This document shows positions 17,301 to 27,677 of a stretch of 64,000 nucleotides of DNA, piece after piece. The notes under the pieces were generated by a model that had not been told where the DNA came from, did not search any database, and worked only from the letters and a program-made list of their open reading frames with translations. The position numbers were made by a program, and so were the translations under genes. This stretch comes from Mycobacterium sp. MYCO198283 (GTDB lineage Bacteria; Actinomycetota; Actinomycetes; Mycobacteriales; Mycobacteriaceae). The stretch spans positions 186,001 to 250,000 of the forward strand of contig NZ_JAJQJI010000005.1 in the NCBI RefSeq assembly GCF_021213805.1, in the 5' to 3' direction. How positions within the stretch are numbered: the first letter of the stretch is position 1; each line of letters starts with the position of its first letter.

Positions 17301-19715
17301 CGCGGCGGGCTTGGCGCCGTGGTGCTTCAGCAGCTCACCGAGCGCCACCTGGATCGCGAAGATGACCAGCTGCACCTTCTCGATCGGGAGCTCGGTGGTC
17401 TCGTCGGTGTAGTCGACCGCATCGTCGAGGATGAGCTCGAGGATCGAGTGTCCGCGCTCGTCCTGCACCAGCGCGTCCACCCGGTTGATCCAGTCGGCGA
17501 ACACCTCGTTGCGCAGGTAGAGGTTCTTGCCCATCTTGCGGTGCTGCGCGCCGAACCCGGCGAGCACCCAGACGGGCCCGTTGCTGACCGGCCCGTCGGC
17601 GGCGATCACCAGCGGGTGCTGCTTGCCCTCGGCGAGCGCGCGCAGCCCCTTGACCGCCTCGTCGTGGTCGTGGGCGAGCACCACCGCGCGGGAGCGGCCG
17701 TGGTTGCGCCGCGACAGCGAGCGGCCGATCGACTCCAGCGATGCTGCGCGCCCGGCCTCGCTGTCGATCCAGTCGGCCAGCTCGGCGGCGGCCTGGCGCT
17801 TGCGCGACGTCAGGAACGCCGACACCGCCAGCGGGACGATCGGCTTGGGCGGTTCGGCCGACGCCAGTTCCTCGCGCGCCGCCTCCAGCAGCCGCCGCGC
17901 CTGCTCGGTCAGCCCCGGCAGCTCGGGCTCCTCGTCGACCGCCGCGGCGGGCCGATCGAGCTCGTCGTCGTCGTGAAGGAACTCGCCGTACTCGTCCATC
18001 CGCACCCCACCGACGTAGACGGCGGTGGCCTCGTTCGGTGCGGCGGTCGCCTCGACGACGGACTCGTCGGGTTCGGGCTCGGTGAGATCGGACGGCAGCA
18101 CCTCACGCAGCACCAGGTGGGCGTTCGCGCCGCCGAAGCCGAAGCCCGACACGCCCGCGATCGCGTGGCCGCTGTAGCGCGGCCAGTCGGTGACGGTGTC
18201 GACGACCCGCAGCCGCACCGCGTCGAAGTCGATGTAGGGGTTCGGGCCGGTGTAGTTGATCGACGGCGGCACCTTGTCGTTGCGCAGCGACAGCGCAACC
18301 TTCGCGAGGCTCGCCGCGCCGGCCGCGGACTCCAGGTGGCCGAGGTTGGACTTCACCGCGCCCAGCAGCGCCGGCTTCTCGGCGGGCCGGCCGCGCCCGA
18401 CGACGCGGCCCAGCGCGTCGGCCTCGATCGGATCGCCCAGGATGGTGCCGGTGCCGTGCGCCTCGACGTAGTCGACGGTGCGCGGATCGATGCCGGCGTC
18501 CTTGTACGCCTTGCGCAGCACCTCGGCCTGGGCGTCGGGATTGGGCGCCAGCAGCCCGTTGGAGCGGCCGTCGTGGTTGACCGCACTGCCGGCGATGACG
18601 GCCAGGATCTCGTCGCCGTCGCGGCGGGCGTCCTCGACGCGCTTGAGCACCAGCATGCCGCCGCCCTCGGAGCGGGCGTAGCCGTCGGCGTCGGCCGAGA
18701 ACGACTTGATGCGACCGTCCGGCGCCAGCACGCCGCCGACCTCGTCGAAACCGACCGTCACCAGCGGGGTGACCAGCGCGTTGACGCCGCCCGCCACCAC
18801 CACGTCGGCCTGGCCGTTGCGCAGCGCCTGCACGCCCTCGTGCACCGCCACCAGCGACGACGAGCAGGCGGTGTCGATGGCCATGGACGGGCCGCGGAAG
18901 TCGTAGAAGTACGACACCCGGTTGGCGATGATCGAGCTGGTGGTGCCGGTGATCGCGTACGGGTGCGCGACGGCCGGATCGGCCACGGACATGAAGCTGT
19001 AGTCGTTGTTCGACGCGCCGACGTAGACGCCGACACTGCCGCCGCGCAGGCTCGACGCCGGGATGCGCGCATGCTCCAGCGCCTCCCAGGTCAGCTCGAG
19101 CGCCATCCGCTGCTGCGGATCCATGTTGTCGGCCTCCATCTTCGACAGCGCGAAGAACTCGGCGTCGAAGCCCTTGATGTCCGACAGGTAGCCGCCGCGG
19201 GTGCGGGCCTTCGCGACGCGCTCGGCGACCCGCGGCTCGCTGAGGAACTCGGCCCAGCGGCCCTCCGGCAGGTCGGTGATGGCGTCGACGCCCTCGAGCA
19301 GCCCCTGCCACAGCTCGTCGGGGGAGTTCAGGTCGCCGGGGAAGCGGGTGGCGATGCCGACGATGGCGATGTTCAGCCGGCCCTCGTCGGACTCGTCGGC
19401 GTCACGCGACCAGTCCTCGTCGTCGAAAGCGCTCTGGTCGAGCTCCGGCTCGCCCTCGATGATCACCGTGGCGAGCGATTCGATGGTCGGGTGGCGGAAC
19501 GCCACCGTCGCGGTCAGCGTGACGCCGGTGAGGTCCTCGATGTCGCTGGCCATGGCCACCGCGTCCCGCGACGACAGGCCAAGCTCCACCATCGCGGTGT
19601 TCTCGTCGATGGCGTCGGGTGACTGGCCGGTCGCGTTGGCGATCCAGTTGCGCAGCCACGCCCGCATCTCCGCGACGGTCATGTCGGTCTTGGGCGCCGG
19701 ACGGTTGTCAGACAT
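14313..19715 (-). CDS. pks13: Mycolate condensing polyketide synthase Pks13
   Basis: 1800 residues with the complete Pks13 order. N-terminal ACP: ELGLSSRD, phosphopantetheine Ser near 49. Ketosynthase: DTACSSS, Cys 284. Acyltransferase: GQSLGEAAAAYF, Ser 810. C-terminal ACP: ELGLDSLMA, Ser 1277. Thioesterase: GWSLGGALAY, Ser 1605. It condenses a meromycolyl chain delivered by FadD32 with a carboxylated C24-C26 chain, then transfers the beta-keto ester to trehalose (family knowledge). ATG 19715 is preferred over an in-frame ATG 15 nt upstream because GGAG lies just before it. The ACP2-thioesterase linker carries an extra Pro/Gly-rich repeat (15451-15558) and is longer than I recall for M. tuberculosis. 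It lies between fadD32 and accD4, the conserved order. Confidence 0.97.
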   Translation of the reverse strand: MSDNRPAPKTDMTVAEMRAWLRNWIANATGQSPDAIDENTAMVELGLSSRDAVAMASDIEDLTGVTLTATVAFRHPTIESLATVIIEGEPELDQSAFDDEDWSRDADESDEGRLNIAIVGIATRFPGDLNSPDELWQGLLEGVDAITDLPEGRWAEFLSEPRVAERVAKARTRGGYLSDIKGFDAEFFALSKMEADNMDPQQRMALELTWEALEHARIPASSLRGGSVGVYVGASNNDYSFMSVADPAVAHPYAITGTTSSIIANRVSYFYDFRGPSMAIDTACSSSLVAVHEGVQALRNGQADVVVAGGVNALVTPLVTVGFDEVGGVLAPDGRIKSFSADADGYARSEGGGMLVLKRVEDARRDGDEILAVIAGSAVNHDGRSNGLLAPNPDAQAEVLRKAYKDAGIDPRTVDYVEAHGTGTILGDPIEADALGRVVGRGRPAEKPALLGAVKSNLGHLESAAGAASLAKVALSLRNDKVPPSINYTGPNPYIDFDAVRLRVVDTVTDWPRYSGHAIAGVSGFGFGGANAHLVLREVLPSDLTEPEPDESVVEATAAPNEATAVYVGGVRMDEYGEFLHDDDELDRPAAAVDEEPELPGLTEQARRLLEAAREELASAEPPKPIVPLAVSAFLTSRKRQAAAELADWIDSEAGRAASLESIGRSLSRRNHGRSRAVVLAHDHDEAVKGLRALAEGKQHPLVIAADGPVSNGPVWVLAGFGAQHRKMGKNLYLRNEVFADWINRVDALVQDERGHSILELILDDAVDYTDETTELPIEKVQLVIFAIQVALGELLKHHGAKPAAVIGQSLGEAAAAYFAGGLSLEDATRTICSRSHLMGEGEAMLFGEWIRLMALVEYSAEEIESVFADFKDLEVCVYAAPTQTVIGGPPEQVDAIIARAESEGKFARKFQTKGASHTSQMDPLLGELAAELVGIEPRPLQIGYFSTVHEGTYIRPGEVIHDVDYWKKGLRHSVYFTHGIRNAVEGGHTTFLELAPNPVALMQVGLTTAAAGLHDGQLIPTLARKQDEVDSMTTAMAQLFVHGHDLDIRTLFPRRSRGLAGALDYADIPPTRFRRKPHWLDVRFSGDNSGVMPGSHVATPDGRHVWEYAPRAATDLAALVKAAAAQVLPDAQLTASEQRAVPADGARLVTTLTRHPGGASVQVHARIDESFTLVYDAIVSRGGAVSALPAATATGLATAAQPEAAPQADEQQDEAPEILQDNLTQGANLGAGFAKWSPDSGETIHDRLGAIVGGAMGYEPEDLPWEVPLIELGLDSLMAVRIKNRVEYDFDLPPIQLTAVRDANLYNVEKLIEYAIEHRDEVQELHEHQQTLTPEEIAAEQARLLSGASAASLAAPAADPQAEPSTQSDDAPAPQQEIAAAGPDLPPPPTDPSGPGIPAPPSNPAGPEIPAPPADPSGPGKPDLAGAAQVLNQQAVADALSADVPPRDAAERVTFATWAIVTGKSPGGIFNPLPKVDDDAAQKMAQRLSERTEGTITADDVKKANTIEELADTVRQFLEAGELDGFVRTLRARESGSTKVPVFVFHAAGGSTVVYEPLLRRLPPDTPMYGLERVEGTIEERAAQYVPKLLELQPEGPFVLAGWSLGGALAYACAIGLKQRGRDVAFVGLIDAVRPGEPIDQSKEGTRARWNRYAKFAERTFNVQIPEIPYEELENLDDAGQVQFVLEAVKRSGVQIPGGIIEHQRTSYLDQRAIDTADIQPYDGHVTLYLADRYHDDAITFEPAYATRRPDGGWGEYVTDLEVVPIGGEHIQAIDEPYIAKVGAHLSQALAKVEAQQKV
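15451..15558 (-). repeat. Three tandem 36-bp units in pks13 encoding a Pro/Gly-rich linker
   Basis: Imperfect 36-bp repeats encode 12-residue units of the type P-x-x-P-x-G-P-x-I-P-A-P between the second ACP and the thioesterase of Pks13. In-frame unit length means copy number can change without breaking the gene. Confidence 0.75.
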
Positions 19716-19787
19716 GCTTCGCTCCAGCATCGTCGGAGATCCGCGCAGCGCCGGCGAACCGGTCCGCGGCGGGGAACGGGATGGGGA

Positions 19788-21677
19788 TCATTCCGCCTGG
19801 TCGGGGAACGCGTTGGCGACCCTGCCGGACCGCAGGCTGCCGTCGAGGTAAGCGGCGCGGCAGGCGCGGCGGCCGATCTTGCCCGACGACGTCCGGGGGA
19901 TCGCGCCGGCGGGGGTGAGCAGCACGTCGCGCACCGTCACGCCGTGCCGGACGGCGATCGCGGCGCGGATGTCGTCGACGATCGGCGCGAGGTCCAGCTT
20001 GTGCGAGCCGGGCGCCCGCTCGCCGACGATCACCAGCTGCTCGGAGGTGTCGTCGGGGTCGCGGCGCAGCCCCGCGTGGGCGTTGTCGAACACCTCGTCG
20101 GGCAGCTGGTTGGCCGGCACCGAGAAGGCCGCGACGAACCCGGTGCGCAGCGCCTTGGACGCCTCCTGCGCCGAGTACTCGAGGTCCTGCGGGTAGTGGT
20201 TGCGGCCGTCGATGATCACCAGGTCCTTGACGCGGCCGGTGATGTAGAGCTCGCCGTCGTGGTAGGCGCCCAGATCGCCGGTGCGCACCCACAGCGCGTC
20301 GTCGGGGGCGCCCTGGGCGTGGGAGTTCTCGGTGCGCGACTTGAGGATGTTCTGGAACGTCGCCACGGTCTCGTCCGGCTTGCCCCAGTAGCCGGTGCCC
20401 ATGTTCTGCCCGCTGATCCAGATCTCGCCGATCTGGCCGTCGGGCAGCTCGGTCGCGGTGTCGTTGTCGACGATGACGGCCCACTCCGCGACGCCCACCT
20501 TGCCGGCGCCGGCCTGGGCGACGGCTTTGTCGGAGTCGCCCGACACCTCGACGAAGCGACCGGTGTTCAGCGCATCGCGGTCGACGTCGATGATCTTGGG
20601 CTCGGCGCCCATCGGGGTGGTCGAGACGAAGAGCGTGGCCTCGGCCAGCCCGTAGGACGGCTTGATCGCCTTGGGCTGGAACCCGAACGGGCCGAACGCG
20701 TCGTTGAACTTGCGCACGGTGGCCGCCGAGATCGGCTCGCTGCCGTTGAGGATCGCCTTGACGCGCGACAGGTCCAGCGGCTCCTCGCCGTCCTTCGGCA
20801 GACCGCGGGCGGCGGCGTGTTCGAACGCGAAGTTCGGCGCCACCGAGATCACGCCGCCGGTGTCCTCCGGTTTGGCCGACAGCTCGCGCATCCAGCGGAT
20901 GGGCCGGCGCACGAACGCGGCGGGCGTCATGAAGGTGACGTAGTGGCCGACCATCGGCGACAGCAGAACGGTGATCAGGCCCATGTCGTGGAAGAACGGC
21001 AGCCACGAGACCCCGCGGTCGCCTTCCTCGCATTCGAGCGCCTCGATCACCTGCACCACGTTCGTCGCCAGGTTCAGGTGCGTGATCTGTACACCCGACG
21101 GCACGCGCGTCGAGCCGGAGGTGTACTGCAGGTAGGCGATGGTCTCGACGTCGACGTCCACCGGCTCCCAGGTCTGGCCGACCTCGTCGGGCACCGCGTC
21201 GACGGCGATCACGCGGGGCCGCTCCTTGGCGGGGCGGGTGCGGAAGAACTTGCGGACGCCCTCGGCGGCCTCGGTGGTCGTGAGGATCGCCGACGGATGG
21301 CAGTCGTCGAGCACGGCGTGCAGGCGGCCGACGTGGCCGGGCTCCGACGGGTCGAACAGCGGCACCGCGATGCGCCCGGCGTAGAGCGTGCCGAAGAACG
21401 CGACGAGGTACTCGAGGTTCTGCGGGCACAGGATCGCGACGCGGTCACCGGGCTGGGTGACCTGCTGCAGCCGGGCGCCGATGGCCTTGTTGCGCCTGCC
21501 GAAGTCCGCCCAGCGCAGGTCACGCGCGACGCCGTCGCGCTCGGTGGAGAAGTCGAGGAAGCGGTAGGCGAGCTTGTCCCCACGAACCTTCGCCCATCGC
21601 TCGACGTGACGGACCAAGCTCCCGTTGTCGGGGAACTTGATCAGTCCGTCCTTGATGAACGGGTTGTGGAAAGGCAT
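19788..21677 (-). CDS. fadD32: Long-chain fatty acyl-AMP ligase FadD32
   Basis: 629 residues. It activates the meromycolate chain as acyl-AMP and loads it onto the N-terminal ACP of Pks13; essential in mycobacteria studied. N terminus [18 protein letters not shown] is the FadD32 signature. The AMP-binding P-loop reads [11 protein letters not shown], and the adenylate-forming motifs include [16 protein letters not shown] near the C terminus. The ATG has AGGAGTGTGAC just upstream. The 72-nt spacing to pks13 and the same direction support an operon. The upstream region (21678-21897) holds an AT-rich palindrome that may be a control site. Confidence 0.97.
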   Translation of the reverse strand: MPFHNPFIKDGLIKFPDNGSLVRHVERWAKVRGDKLAYRFLDFSTERDGVARDLRWADFGRRNKAIGARLQQVTQPGDRVAILCPQNLEYLVAFFGTLYAGRIAVPLFDPSEPGHVGRLHAVLDDCHPSAILTTTEAAEGVRKFFRTRPAKERPRVIAVDAVPDEVGQTWEPVDVDVETIAYLQYTSGSTRVPSGVQITHLNLATNVVQVIEALECEEGDRGVSWLPFFHDMGLITVLLSPMVGHYVTFMTPAAFVRRPIRWMRELSAKPEDTGGVISVAPNFAFEHAAARGLPKDGEEPLDLSRVKAILNGSEPISAATVRKFNDAFGPFGFQPKAIKPSYGLAEATLFVSTTPMGAEPKIIDVDRDALNTGRFVEVSGDSDKAVAQAGAGKVGVAEWAVIVDNDTATELPDGQIGEIWISGQNMGTGYWGKPDETVATFQNILKSRTENSHAQGAPDDALWVRTGDLGAYHDGELYITGRVKDLVIIDGRNHYPQDLEYSAQEASKALRTGFVAAFSVPANQLPDEVFDNAHAGLRRDPDDTSEQLVIVGERAPGSHKLDLAPIVDDIRAAIAVRHGVTVRDVLLTPAGAIPRTSSGKIGRRACRAAYLDGSLRSGRVANAFPDQAE

Positions 21678-21847
21678 GTCACACTCCTGTCAAAGCACAC
21701 TGCCCGTGGGGCTCGATGCGTACGCGCGCTGATCGCACTCGGTTCACCCACTGCGACGTCGAATCCTTGCGGGATCAAGCTGCAGTGATGCTACAGACGC
21801 GGCGTTGCGGACCGCCGGTCCGTGCGCACGACCGGCACCGACCGCTC

Positions 21848-21862
21848 TTAAGTTTTCCTTAA
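21848..21862. promoter_or_regulatory. AT-rich palindrome TTAAG-N5-CTTAA upstream of fadD32
   Basis: TTAAG and CTTAA are inverted arms separated by 5 bp in an unusually AT-rich patch, ~185 bp before the fadD32 start and just downstream of the culp6 stop. CTTAA also recurs directly with an 11-bp step. It could be an operator or promoter element for the fadD32-pks13-accD4 operon; no regulator can be named. Confidence 0.35.
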
Positions 21863-21897
21863 TGTTAGGTGACCCGCGGGAACGCCACCAAATCGGC

Positions 21898-22911
21898 TCA
21901 CCCGTGTTTCGGGTGCGGGGCGTTGGTCACCTGGTCCCGTGCCCAGTCGAGCGTCCACGCCGTCGCCGGCCGGCCGTCGAGCTGCCAGAACTGCGTGGTG
22001 TTGTAGAGCGCGTGCACGGGCTGGCCCGCGCCGCCGGCGAGGATCGACATGGTCTGCGGCAGGTTGGTGATGTTGAACGCCTCCGCCGGTGCGGCGCAGA
22101 TCAGGTCGCCCGCCGCACAGATCTCGTTGACGCGGTCGTTGAGCTTGCCGAAGCCGCCGGGTCGCGGGCCGGTCATCTTCAGGCCCATGGCGTCGAGGAA
22201 GCCGACGTCGCCCAGCGTGATCTCGGCGCCCTGCCCCGGCGGGTTGGGGCCCACATCCTTGCCCACCCCGGACTGGCGCCGACCGTCGGCGATCAGCGTG
22301 ACCCCCAGCACCAGCCGGTGGTCGATGGTGCTGCGGCCATTGCCGATGTCGCTGGCGATGTCGCCGCCGATGACCGCGCCCTGCGAGAACCCGGTGATGA
22401 CAAAGCGGGTGATCGGGCAGCGGGCGTTGAGCTCGGTCATCGCCCGCAGCGCCGCTTGCGTTCCCTCCTTGCGGCTGTCGTTGTACGTCATCTGCCCGTC
22501 GGCCGAGAACGGGTTACGGAACTGCGCCGTGTACGGCACGGTGTAGACCTCGAGCCGCCCGCCGTCGAACTCTCCCCGCATCGGGTTCGTGACGTTGAGC
22601 AGCAGCGCGATGGGAAACTGCGTCGGGTTGAACGGGTCGAGCTGCGGCGACGACTCCCAGGTGCCCGGGATCGACAACAGCTGCACATCCGGGCAGCTGG
22701 CGTCCTGGGAATCCGGCAGCGGCTGCTCGGTGCCGCTGGTCGGCGGCGCCGCCGTCGGCGGGACGGCCTGGCCGGCCTGCGGTTTCTTGCCCTCGTCGAG
22801 CCGGACGTACACCCAGATGAGGGTGGCGACCAGCGCTACGACGACCGACACCGCGATCGCCGCCGCCAGCGCCAGCAGCCGGTGCCGTCTGCGCCGTGAT
22901 TTCGTTGCCAT
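21898..22911 (-). CDS. culp6: Membrane-anchored cutinase-like lipase (Culp6, Rv3802c homologue)
   Basis: 337 residues. A basic start (KSRRRRHR) and one hydrophobic segment (residues ~12-35) form an uncleaved anchor or signal. A Pro-rich stretch leads into the alpha/beta-hydrolase domain. The nucleophile elbow is [10 protein letters not shown], and cutinase-type Cys residues are present ([29 protein letters not shown]). The M. tuberculosis homologue is a periplasmic phospholipase/thioesterase, essential and tied to mycolate metabolism. Its fixed position beside fadD32-pks13-accD4 supports the same role. The next upstream gene ends 9 nt before its ATG, so the two are probably co-transcribed. 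Confidence 0.93.
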   Translation of the reverse strand: MATKSRRRRHRLLALAAAIAVSVVVALVATLIWVYVRLDEGKKPQAGQAVPPTAAPPTSGTEQPLPDSQDASCPDVQLLSIPGTWESSPQLDPFNPTQFPIALLLNVTNPMRGEFDGGRLEVYTVPYTAQFRNPFSADGQMTYNDSRKEGTQAALRAMTELNARCPITRFVITGFSQGAVIGGDIASDIGNGRSTIDHRLVLGVTLIADGRRQSGVGKDVGPNPPGQGAEITLGDVGFLDAMGLKMTGPRPGGFGKLNDRVNEICAAGDLICAAPAEAFNITNLPQTMSILAGGAGQPVHALYNTTQFWQLDGRPATAWTLDWARDQVTNAPHPKHG

Positions 22912-22920
22912 GTTCTCCTG

Positions 22921-23367
22921 CTAGCAGAGTCGTTCGGTCGCGATCCGGACGTAGGCGGCGGTGGTGCGGTCCACCCGCGCCGGGTCCGGGGAGGGTGCAC
23001 CGGCGTCGGCCCGCTGCAGGTCGTTGCGCACCAGCGGTGCCACGAAGTCCCACACCGCCCGGTCGTCTTGGCCGTGCGCGCGGGCCTGGCAGACGTAGGA
23101 ACCGATGGTCAGCGCCGCGAGCTCGCTGGACGGGGTGACACCGTCGTCACCTAGGGCGGCCAAGTACGCCTGCTGCTGCGCCGACACCTCCAGCGGCAGG
23201 TGCTGCGCCGGGGCCGACCGCCTGGCCGCCGGCGCGTCACCGGGCGGGGTGACGTCCGTCGCGGGCAGTTCGACGCTGCTCATCAGGCGATCGGTGGCGG
23301 CGCACCCGACGAGCGGGGCGACCGCCGCGGCGATCAGCAACGGCACGGCGGCGGGCCGTCGCAGCAT
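22921..23367 (-). CDS. Small secreted lipoprotein, DUF732-type
   Basis: 148 residues. The N-terminal hydrophobic stretch ends in a lipobox APLVGCAA, so the mature protein probably begins with a lipidated Cys. The rest has two further Cys (YVCQAR and the C-terminal RLC) that could form a disulphide, and conserved-looking helices typical of short mycobacterial DUF732 proteins. ATG 23367 is chosen because GAGG lies 8 nt upstream; an in-frame GTG at 23376 is possible. It is located between fbpD and culp6 in the same direction. No enzymatic motif is visible. The family label is from memory and tentative. Confidence 0.75.
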   Translation of the reverse strand: MLRRPAAVPLLIAAAVAPLVGCAATDRLMSSVELPATDVTPPGDAPAARRSAPAQHLPLEVSAQQQAYLAALGDDGVTPSSELAALTIGSYVCQARAHGQDDRAVWDFVAPLVRNDLQRADAGAPSPDPARVDRTTAAYVRIATERLC

Positions 23368-23415
23368 CGCAAACACCTCACAACGGTACCGGGTGGCACC
23401 TGTGAGTCCGCTGAG

Positions 23416-24315
23416 TCAGCGGATGGCCGCCACCAGGTCGCCCTTCATCGCGGCCAGCTGGCCCGCCCAGGCGCCCCAGCCGTTCTCGCCCGACGTCGGG
23501 AAGTCGAAGTGCCCGTTGGCGCCGCCGATGCCGCGGTAGTGCGCGTAGAAGCCGCGGTTGGTGCCGTGGAAGATCTGCGAGTAGCCGATCATCGACGCCG
23601 GGTTCGGGGTGTTGTCGCCCTGCGGGCTCCACACCCACAGCCGGGTGTTGTTGTCGACGAGCAGCTGCACGTGCACGTTCGGCGAATGCCACTTCCAGCG
23701 ACCCAGCTGCGGCAGACCCCACATGTTGCGGATGTCGACACCGCCGAACCGCTGCAGGCCGTCGGTCACCGCGCCGTCCACGCCCGTCGCCTCCGGCGAC
23801 AGCACACCCGACAGCGAGCCCGCGTAACGGAACCGGTCGGGGTGGAACGTCGCCAGCGCCATCGCGCCGTAGCCGCCCTGCGCCGCGCCGACGGCGGCAT
23901 GCCCGTTCGGGGCGATGCCCTTGTTGGCGGCCAGCCAGTCCGGCAGCTCGGTGGACAGGAACGTGTCCCACTGGCGGCTGCCGTCCTGCTCCCAGTTGGT
24001 GTACATGCTGTAGGCGCCACCCGCCGGGGCCGCCACCGAGAGGCCCGAACCGGCGAGCGTCGCGAACCCGTTGCCGGCGGTCACCCAATTGCTGACGTCG
24101 GGTGCGGCGTCGAACGCGTCGAGCAGGAACACCGCGTGCGGGCCGCCACCCTGGAAGGCGACGGGAATGTCGCGGCCCATCGCCGCGGACGGCACCATCA
24201 GCATCTCGACCGTGTCGGCGGAGCCCTGCGGCGCGGTCGCCGTACCGACCCCCCACAGCCCGGCGGCCACCACCAGCGCCGCTCCGACGCGCGCGAGCCT
24301 GGACAACCACGTCAT
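23416..24315 (-). CDS. fbpD: MPT51/FbpD, catalytically dead antigen 85-like secreted protein
   Basis: 299 residues, signal peptide to about the APQGSADTVE junction. The fold is that of antigen 85, but the nucleophile position reads GAAQGGYGAM instead of G-L-S-M-A-G, so the catalytic Ser is Ala. This matches MPT51, which lacks mycolyltransferase activity and is thought to bind fibronectin or carbohydrate (family knowledge). Start ATG 24315, preceded by a purine-rich GAAGGGTGAAG. It lies directly downstream of fbpA, separated by a strong hairpin at 24419-24447, so it probably has its own promoter. Confidence 0.93.
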   Translation of the reverse strand: MTWLSRLARVGAALVVAAGLWGVGTATAPQGSADTVEMLMVPSAAMGRDIPVAFQGGGPHAVFLLDAFDAAPDVSNWVTAGNGFATLAGSGLSVAAPAGGAYSMYTNWEQDGSRQWDTFLSTELPDWLAANKGIAPNGHAAVGAAQGGYGAMALATFHPDRFRYAGSLSGVLSPEATGVDGAVTDGLQRFGGVDIRNMWGLPQLGRWKWHSPNVHVQLLVDNNTRLWVWSPQGDNTPNPASMIGYSQIFHGTNRGFYAHYRGIGGANGHFDFPTSGENGWGAWAGQLAAMKGDLVAAIR

Positions 24316-24418
24316 GGCTTCACCCTTCTTCGATGGCCCCGACCGCATTCCCCGACCTGCATCCCCAACCGCAGTAGTGAACCACATCACCGAAACGACC
24401 CTCCCCTAAACACCGCAA

Positions 24419-24447
24419 CGGCGGTGGCCCCGAGGGGACCACCGCCG
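24419..24447 (-). terminator. Terminator-like hairpin behind fbpA
   Basis: CGGCGGTGG-CCCC and GGGG-A-CCACCGCCG pair around a GAG loop with a single bulged base. It lies 22 nt past the fbpA stop and about 100 nt before fbpD. There is no U tract, as is usual for mycobacterial intrinsic terminators. Confidence 0.7.
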
Positions 24448-24468
24448 CTGTCGGCTCGCTCTAAAGCG

Positions 24469-25482
<1,014 letters not shown>

Positions 25483-25575
25483 CTATCGTTGCCAGGCCGG
25501 GGCCGCCGTAGCGGCCACGCCCGTGTAGTGAACCACACTCGACGGTCATCCTCCGCTTCCGCGGTTCGGTCACCG

Positions 25576-25592
25576 GGCGGCCACCGGCCGCC
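25576..25592 (-). terminator. Hairpin behind aftB
   Basis: GGCGGCC-ACC-GGCCGCC, a perfect 7-bp stem with a 3-base loop, 84 nt past the aftB stop and before the fbpA promoter region. Possibly ends the glf-to-aftB transcript; the distance makes this uncertain. Confidence 0.4.
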
Positions 25593-25675
25593 GACGCATC
25601 GCGGAAAGCCCAGATCGTCGCGGGAAAAGGCCGTGTCACGCTCGCACCGCCACGCGCCCGAAACGTCACGCGGAG

Positions 25676-27601
25676 TTAAGGCCCCGTTGCCGGAAGCCCA
25701 GTGTAGGGCGGGGCCTTGGGGGGCGGCGCGGCGAGCCCGCACCGCCGCAACTCGTAGGCGGGAACGCGGTCGATGCGGTAGCCGTAGAAGTCCAAGGCGT
25801 GGACGAGGTTGGACACGAACCGCCGCGGGGTCAGCTCGCCGCGGATGGAGTTCAGCATCGCGTCGGTCTCCGGGCAGGTCAGCGCGACCTTCGCCTGGGC
25901 GATCCAGTCCTCGTCGATGTAGGGCGGCACGAACGGGCGCTCCGGCAGGAAGGGTCCCTCGGCGATCGCCCAGTCGGGGAACAGGTTCTTGTCGTGGCCG
26001 ATCCGGCCGTCCTCGAGCCGCGCGGTGTGGGCCGCGATGGGGTTGGCGAGCCCGATCTGGTCGATCACCCGAACCTCGAGGCCGACGTTCATGCTGGACA
26101 TGCCGAGGTTGGTGAAGAACAGCGTGTGCGGACCCGGCTGTCCGTCCGGGCGCTGCGGGTCCGGGATGGCCGGCACGACGTCCCACTGGTCGTAGTTGCC
26201 GGCCGGCAGCAGCAGCGCCCCGTCGGGGGTGTTCTCGATGGCTTCGAGCGCCGCCCGCATCCGGGGGTAGTCCAGGTAGTCGGCGGCGGTCAGCGGGTGG
26301 GCGTGACCGGTGGCCTGGGCGTAGAACCGGCGCTCGTCGACGATGCCCGAATAGGTGACCTTGGTGGCGTCGCGGCCCATGCCCGGCGAGGTCGCCGCCC
26401 ACAGCGCCCAGCCGACGATCCCGAGCCACACGACGGCGACGGCGCCGGTGAGCAGGTAGCCGGCACCGCGGGACATGCGGACGCCGTCGGGCAGCAGCAC
26501 CGGGATCACGGCCACCGGCGCCAGCAGCAGGAACACCGGCGTCAGCAGCACGCGGCCGTGCATGAAGTCGCCGCCCTGGCGGATCCAGTAGGCGGCTTGT
26601 AACAGGCCGCTGACCACCATGAACGCCACCACGGCGGCGGGGCTCTGCACGATGCGGGCGGCGCGCGAATAGCCCGGCGGCACGGTCCGGCGGATCCACC
26701 AGGGCCGGCTGCCCGACACGAACAACAGCACCGCGAGCCCGCCGAGCAGGATGCCCGGCGCCCACAGCAGGTAGGGGTCGTCGAAGTTGGCGAGGTAGCG
26801 CAGTCCCTGCTCCCACTTGGCGCCCGAGGCGTCCTTGGCCAGCGCGGTGTTGGGGACCGGCAGCGCGTAATAGCCCATCCGGAAGATCTGGTAGGGGACC
26901 GGCAGTGCCCCGCCGGCGGCCACGACAAGAAGCCGGCGTCGCCGGCCGCGCGCGGCGACGAGCACCATCAGCAGCGCCAGTCCGCCGACCAGCGCCAGCT
27001 CCGGGCGGACCAGCACCGACAGCCCGGCGACGAACGCCAGGACGGCGGTGAACCGGGTGGTCACCGCGTTCTCCGCGGGATCCGGCGCCGTGGCGCGCAC
27101 CGCCGTGTCCGGCGCCCGCAGCAGCTGCGACCACCGCACCATGAGCCACCACAGCAGGCCGAGGTAGCTGAGCACCAGGCCGTTCTCCAGCCCGGAGGTC
27201 GCGAAATCGCGGGCGGGCGGGATCGCGATGTAGACGAGCGCGCCGGCGGGCAGCAGCAGCGCGCGGCGCCCCTGGACGCCGGGCCCGTACAGCCGGGCCG
27301 CGCCGAGCATCGCGAAGACCATGCCGAGCAGGCTGAGCGCCAGCGCGAGCACCAGCGCGATGTACTCCAGCCGCACCGGTCCGCCGATGAGGCTGCCGAC
27401 GTAGATGAGGTAGGTCCACACCGTCGACGTGTTGGCCTCGACGCGCTCGCCGGCGTTGAACACCGGCCCGTTGCCGGCCAGCAGGTTGCGCACCGTGCGC
27501 AACACGATCAGCCCGTCGTCGGCGATCCACCGGCGCTGCCAGGCCCCGTAGCCGAACAGCACCGTGACCACGGTGACGCTCACCCACAGGCTGATCCGCA
27601 C
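25676..27601 (-). CDS. aftB: Terminal beta-(1->2) arabinofuranosyltransferase AftB
   Basis: 641 residues, GT-C type membrane enzyme that adds the terminal beta-1,2-linked arabinose to arabinogalactan (and LAM) from decaprenylphosphoryl arabinose. Landmarks: QRRWIADDGLIVLRTVRNLL near the N terminus with the acidic pair, GNGPVFNAGERVEANTST, IPPARDFATSGLENGLVL, WIRQGGDFMHGRVLL and a C-terminal soluble domain containing IGHDKNLFPDWAIAEG. GTG 27601 gives the family start RISLWVSV. The frame is open further upstream, but no ATG/GTG outside ubiA is available in frame and there is no clear ribosome site, so the start is uncertain. It begins 76 nt behind ubiA in the same direction. Confidence 0.92.
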   Translation of the reverse strand: MRISLWVSVTVVTVLFGYGAWQRRWIADDGLIVLRTVRNLLAGNGPVFNAGERVEANTSTVWTYLIYVGSLIGGPVRLEYIALVLALALSLLGMVFAMLGAARLYGPGVQGRRALLLPAGALVYIAIPPARDFATSGLENGLVLSYLGLLWWLMVRWSQLLRAPDTAVRATAPDPAENAVTTRFTAVLAFVAGLSVLVRPELALVGGLALLMVLVAARGRRRRLLVVAAGGALPVPYQIFRMGYYALPVPNTALAKDASGAKWEQGLRYLANFDDPYLLWAPGILLGGLAVLLFVSGSRPWWIRRTVPPGYSRAARIVQSPAAVVAFMVVSGLLQAAYWIRQGGDFMHGRVLLTPVFLLLAPVAVIPVLLPDGVRMSRGAGYLLTGAVAVVWLGIVGWALWAATSPGMGRDATKVTYSGIVDERRFYAQATGHAHPLTAADYLDYPRMRAALEAIENTPDGALLLPAGNYDQWDVVPAIPDPQRPDGQPGPHTLFFTNLGMSSMNVGLEVRVIDQIGLANPIAAHTARLEDGRIGHDKNLFPDWAIAEGPFLPERPFVPPYIDEDWIAQAKVALTCPETDAMLNSIRGELTPRRFVSNLVHALDFYGYRIDRVPAYELRRCGLAAPPPKAPPYTGLPATGP

Positions 27602-27677
27602 GGTGCCGTGCGGGCCGGCCAGCGGCAGGCGCGCGGCGACCGGGCCGCGTGCCGCCGCCCGGATGACGCTGGTGCGC

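Noticed and set aside
15729..19622. A 1297-codon open frame on the plus strand opposite pks13
   Set aside because: Same composition artefact; the minus-strand frame has all Pks13 active sites.
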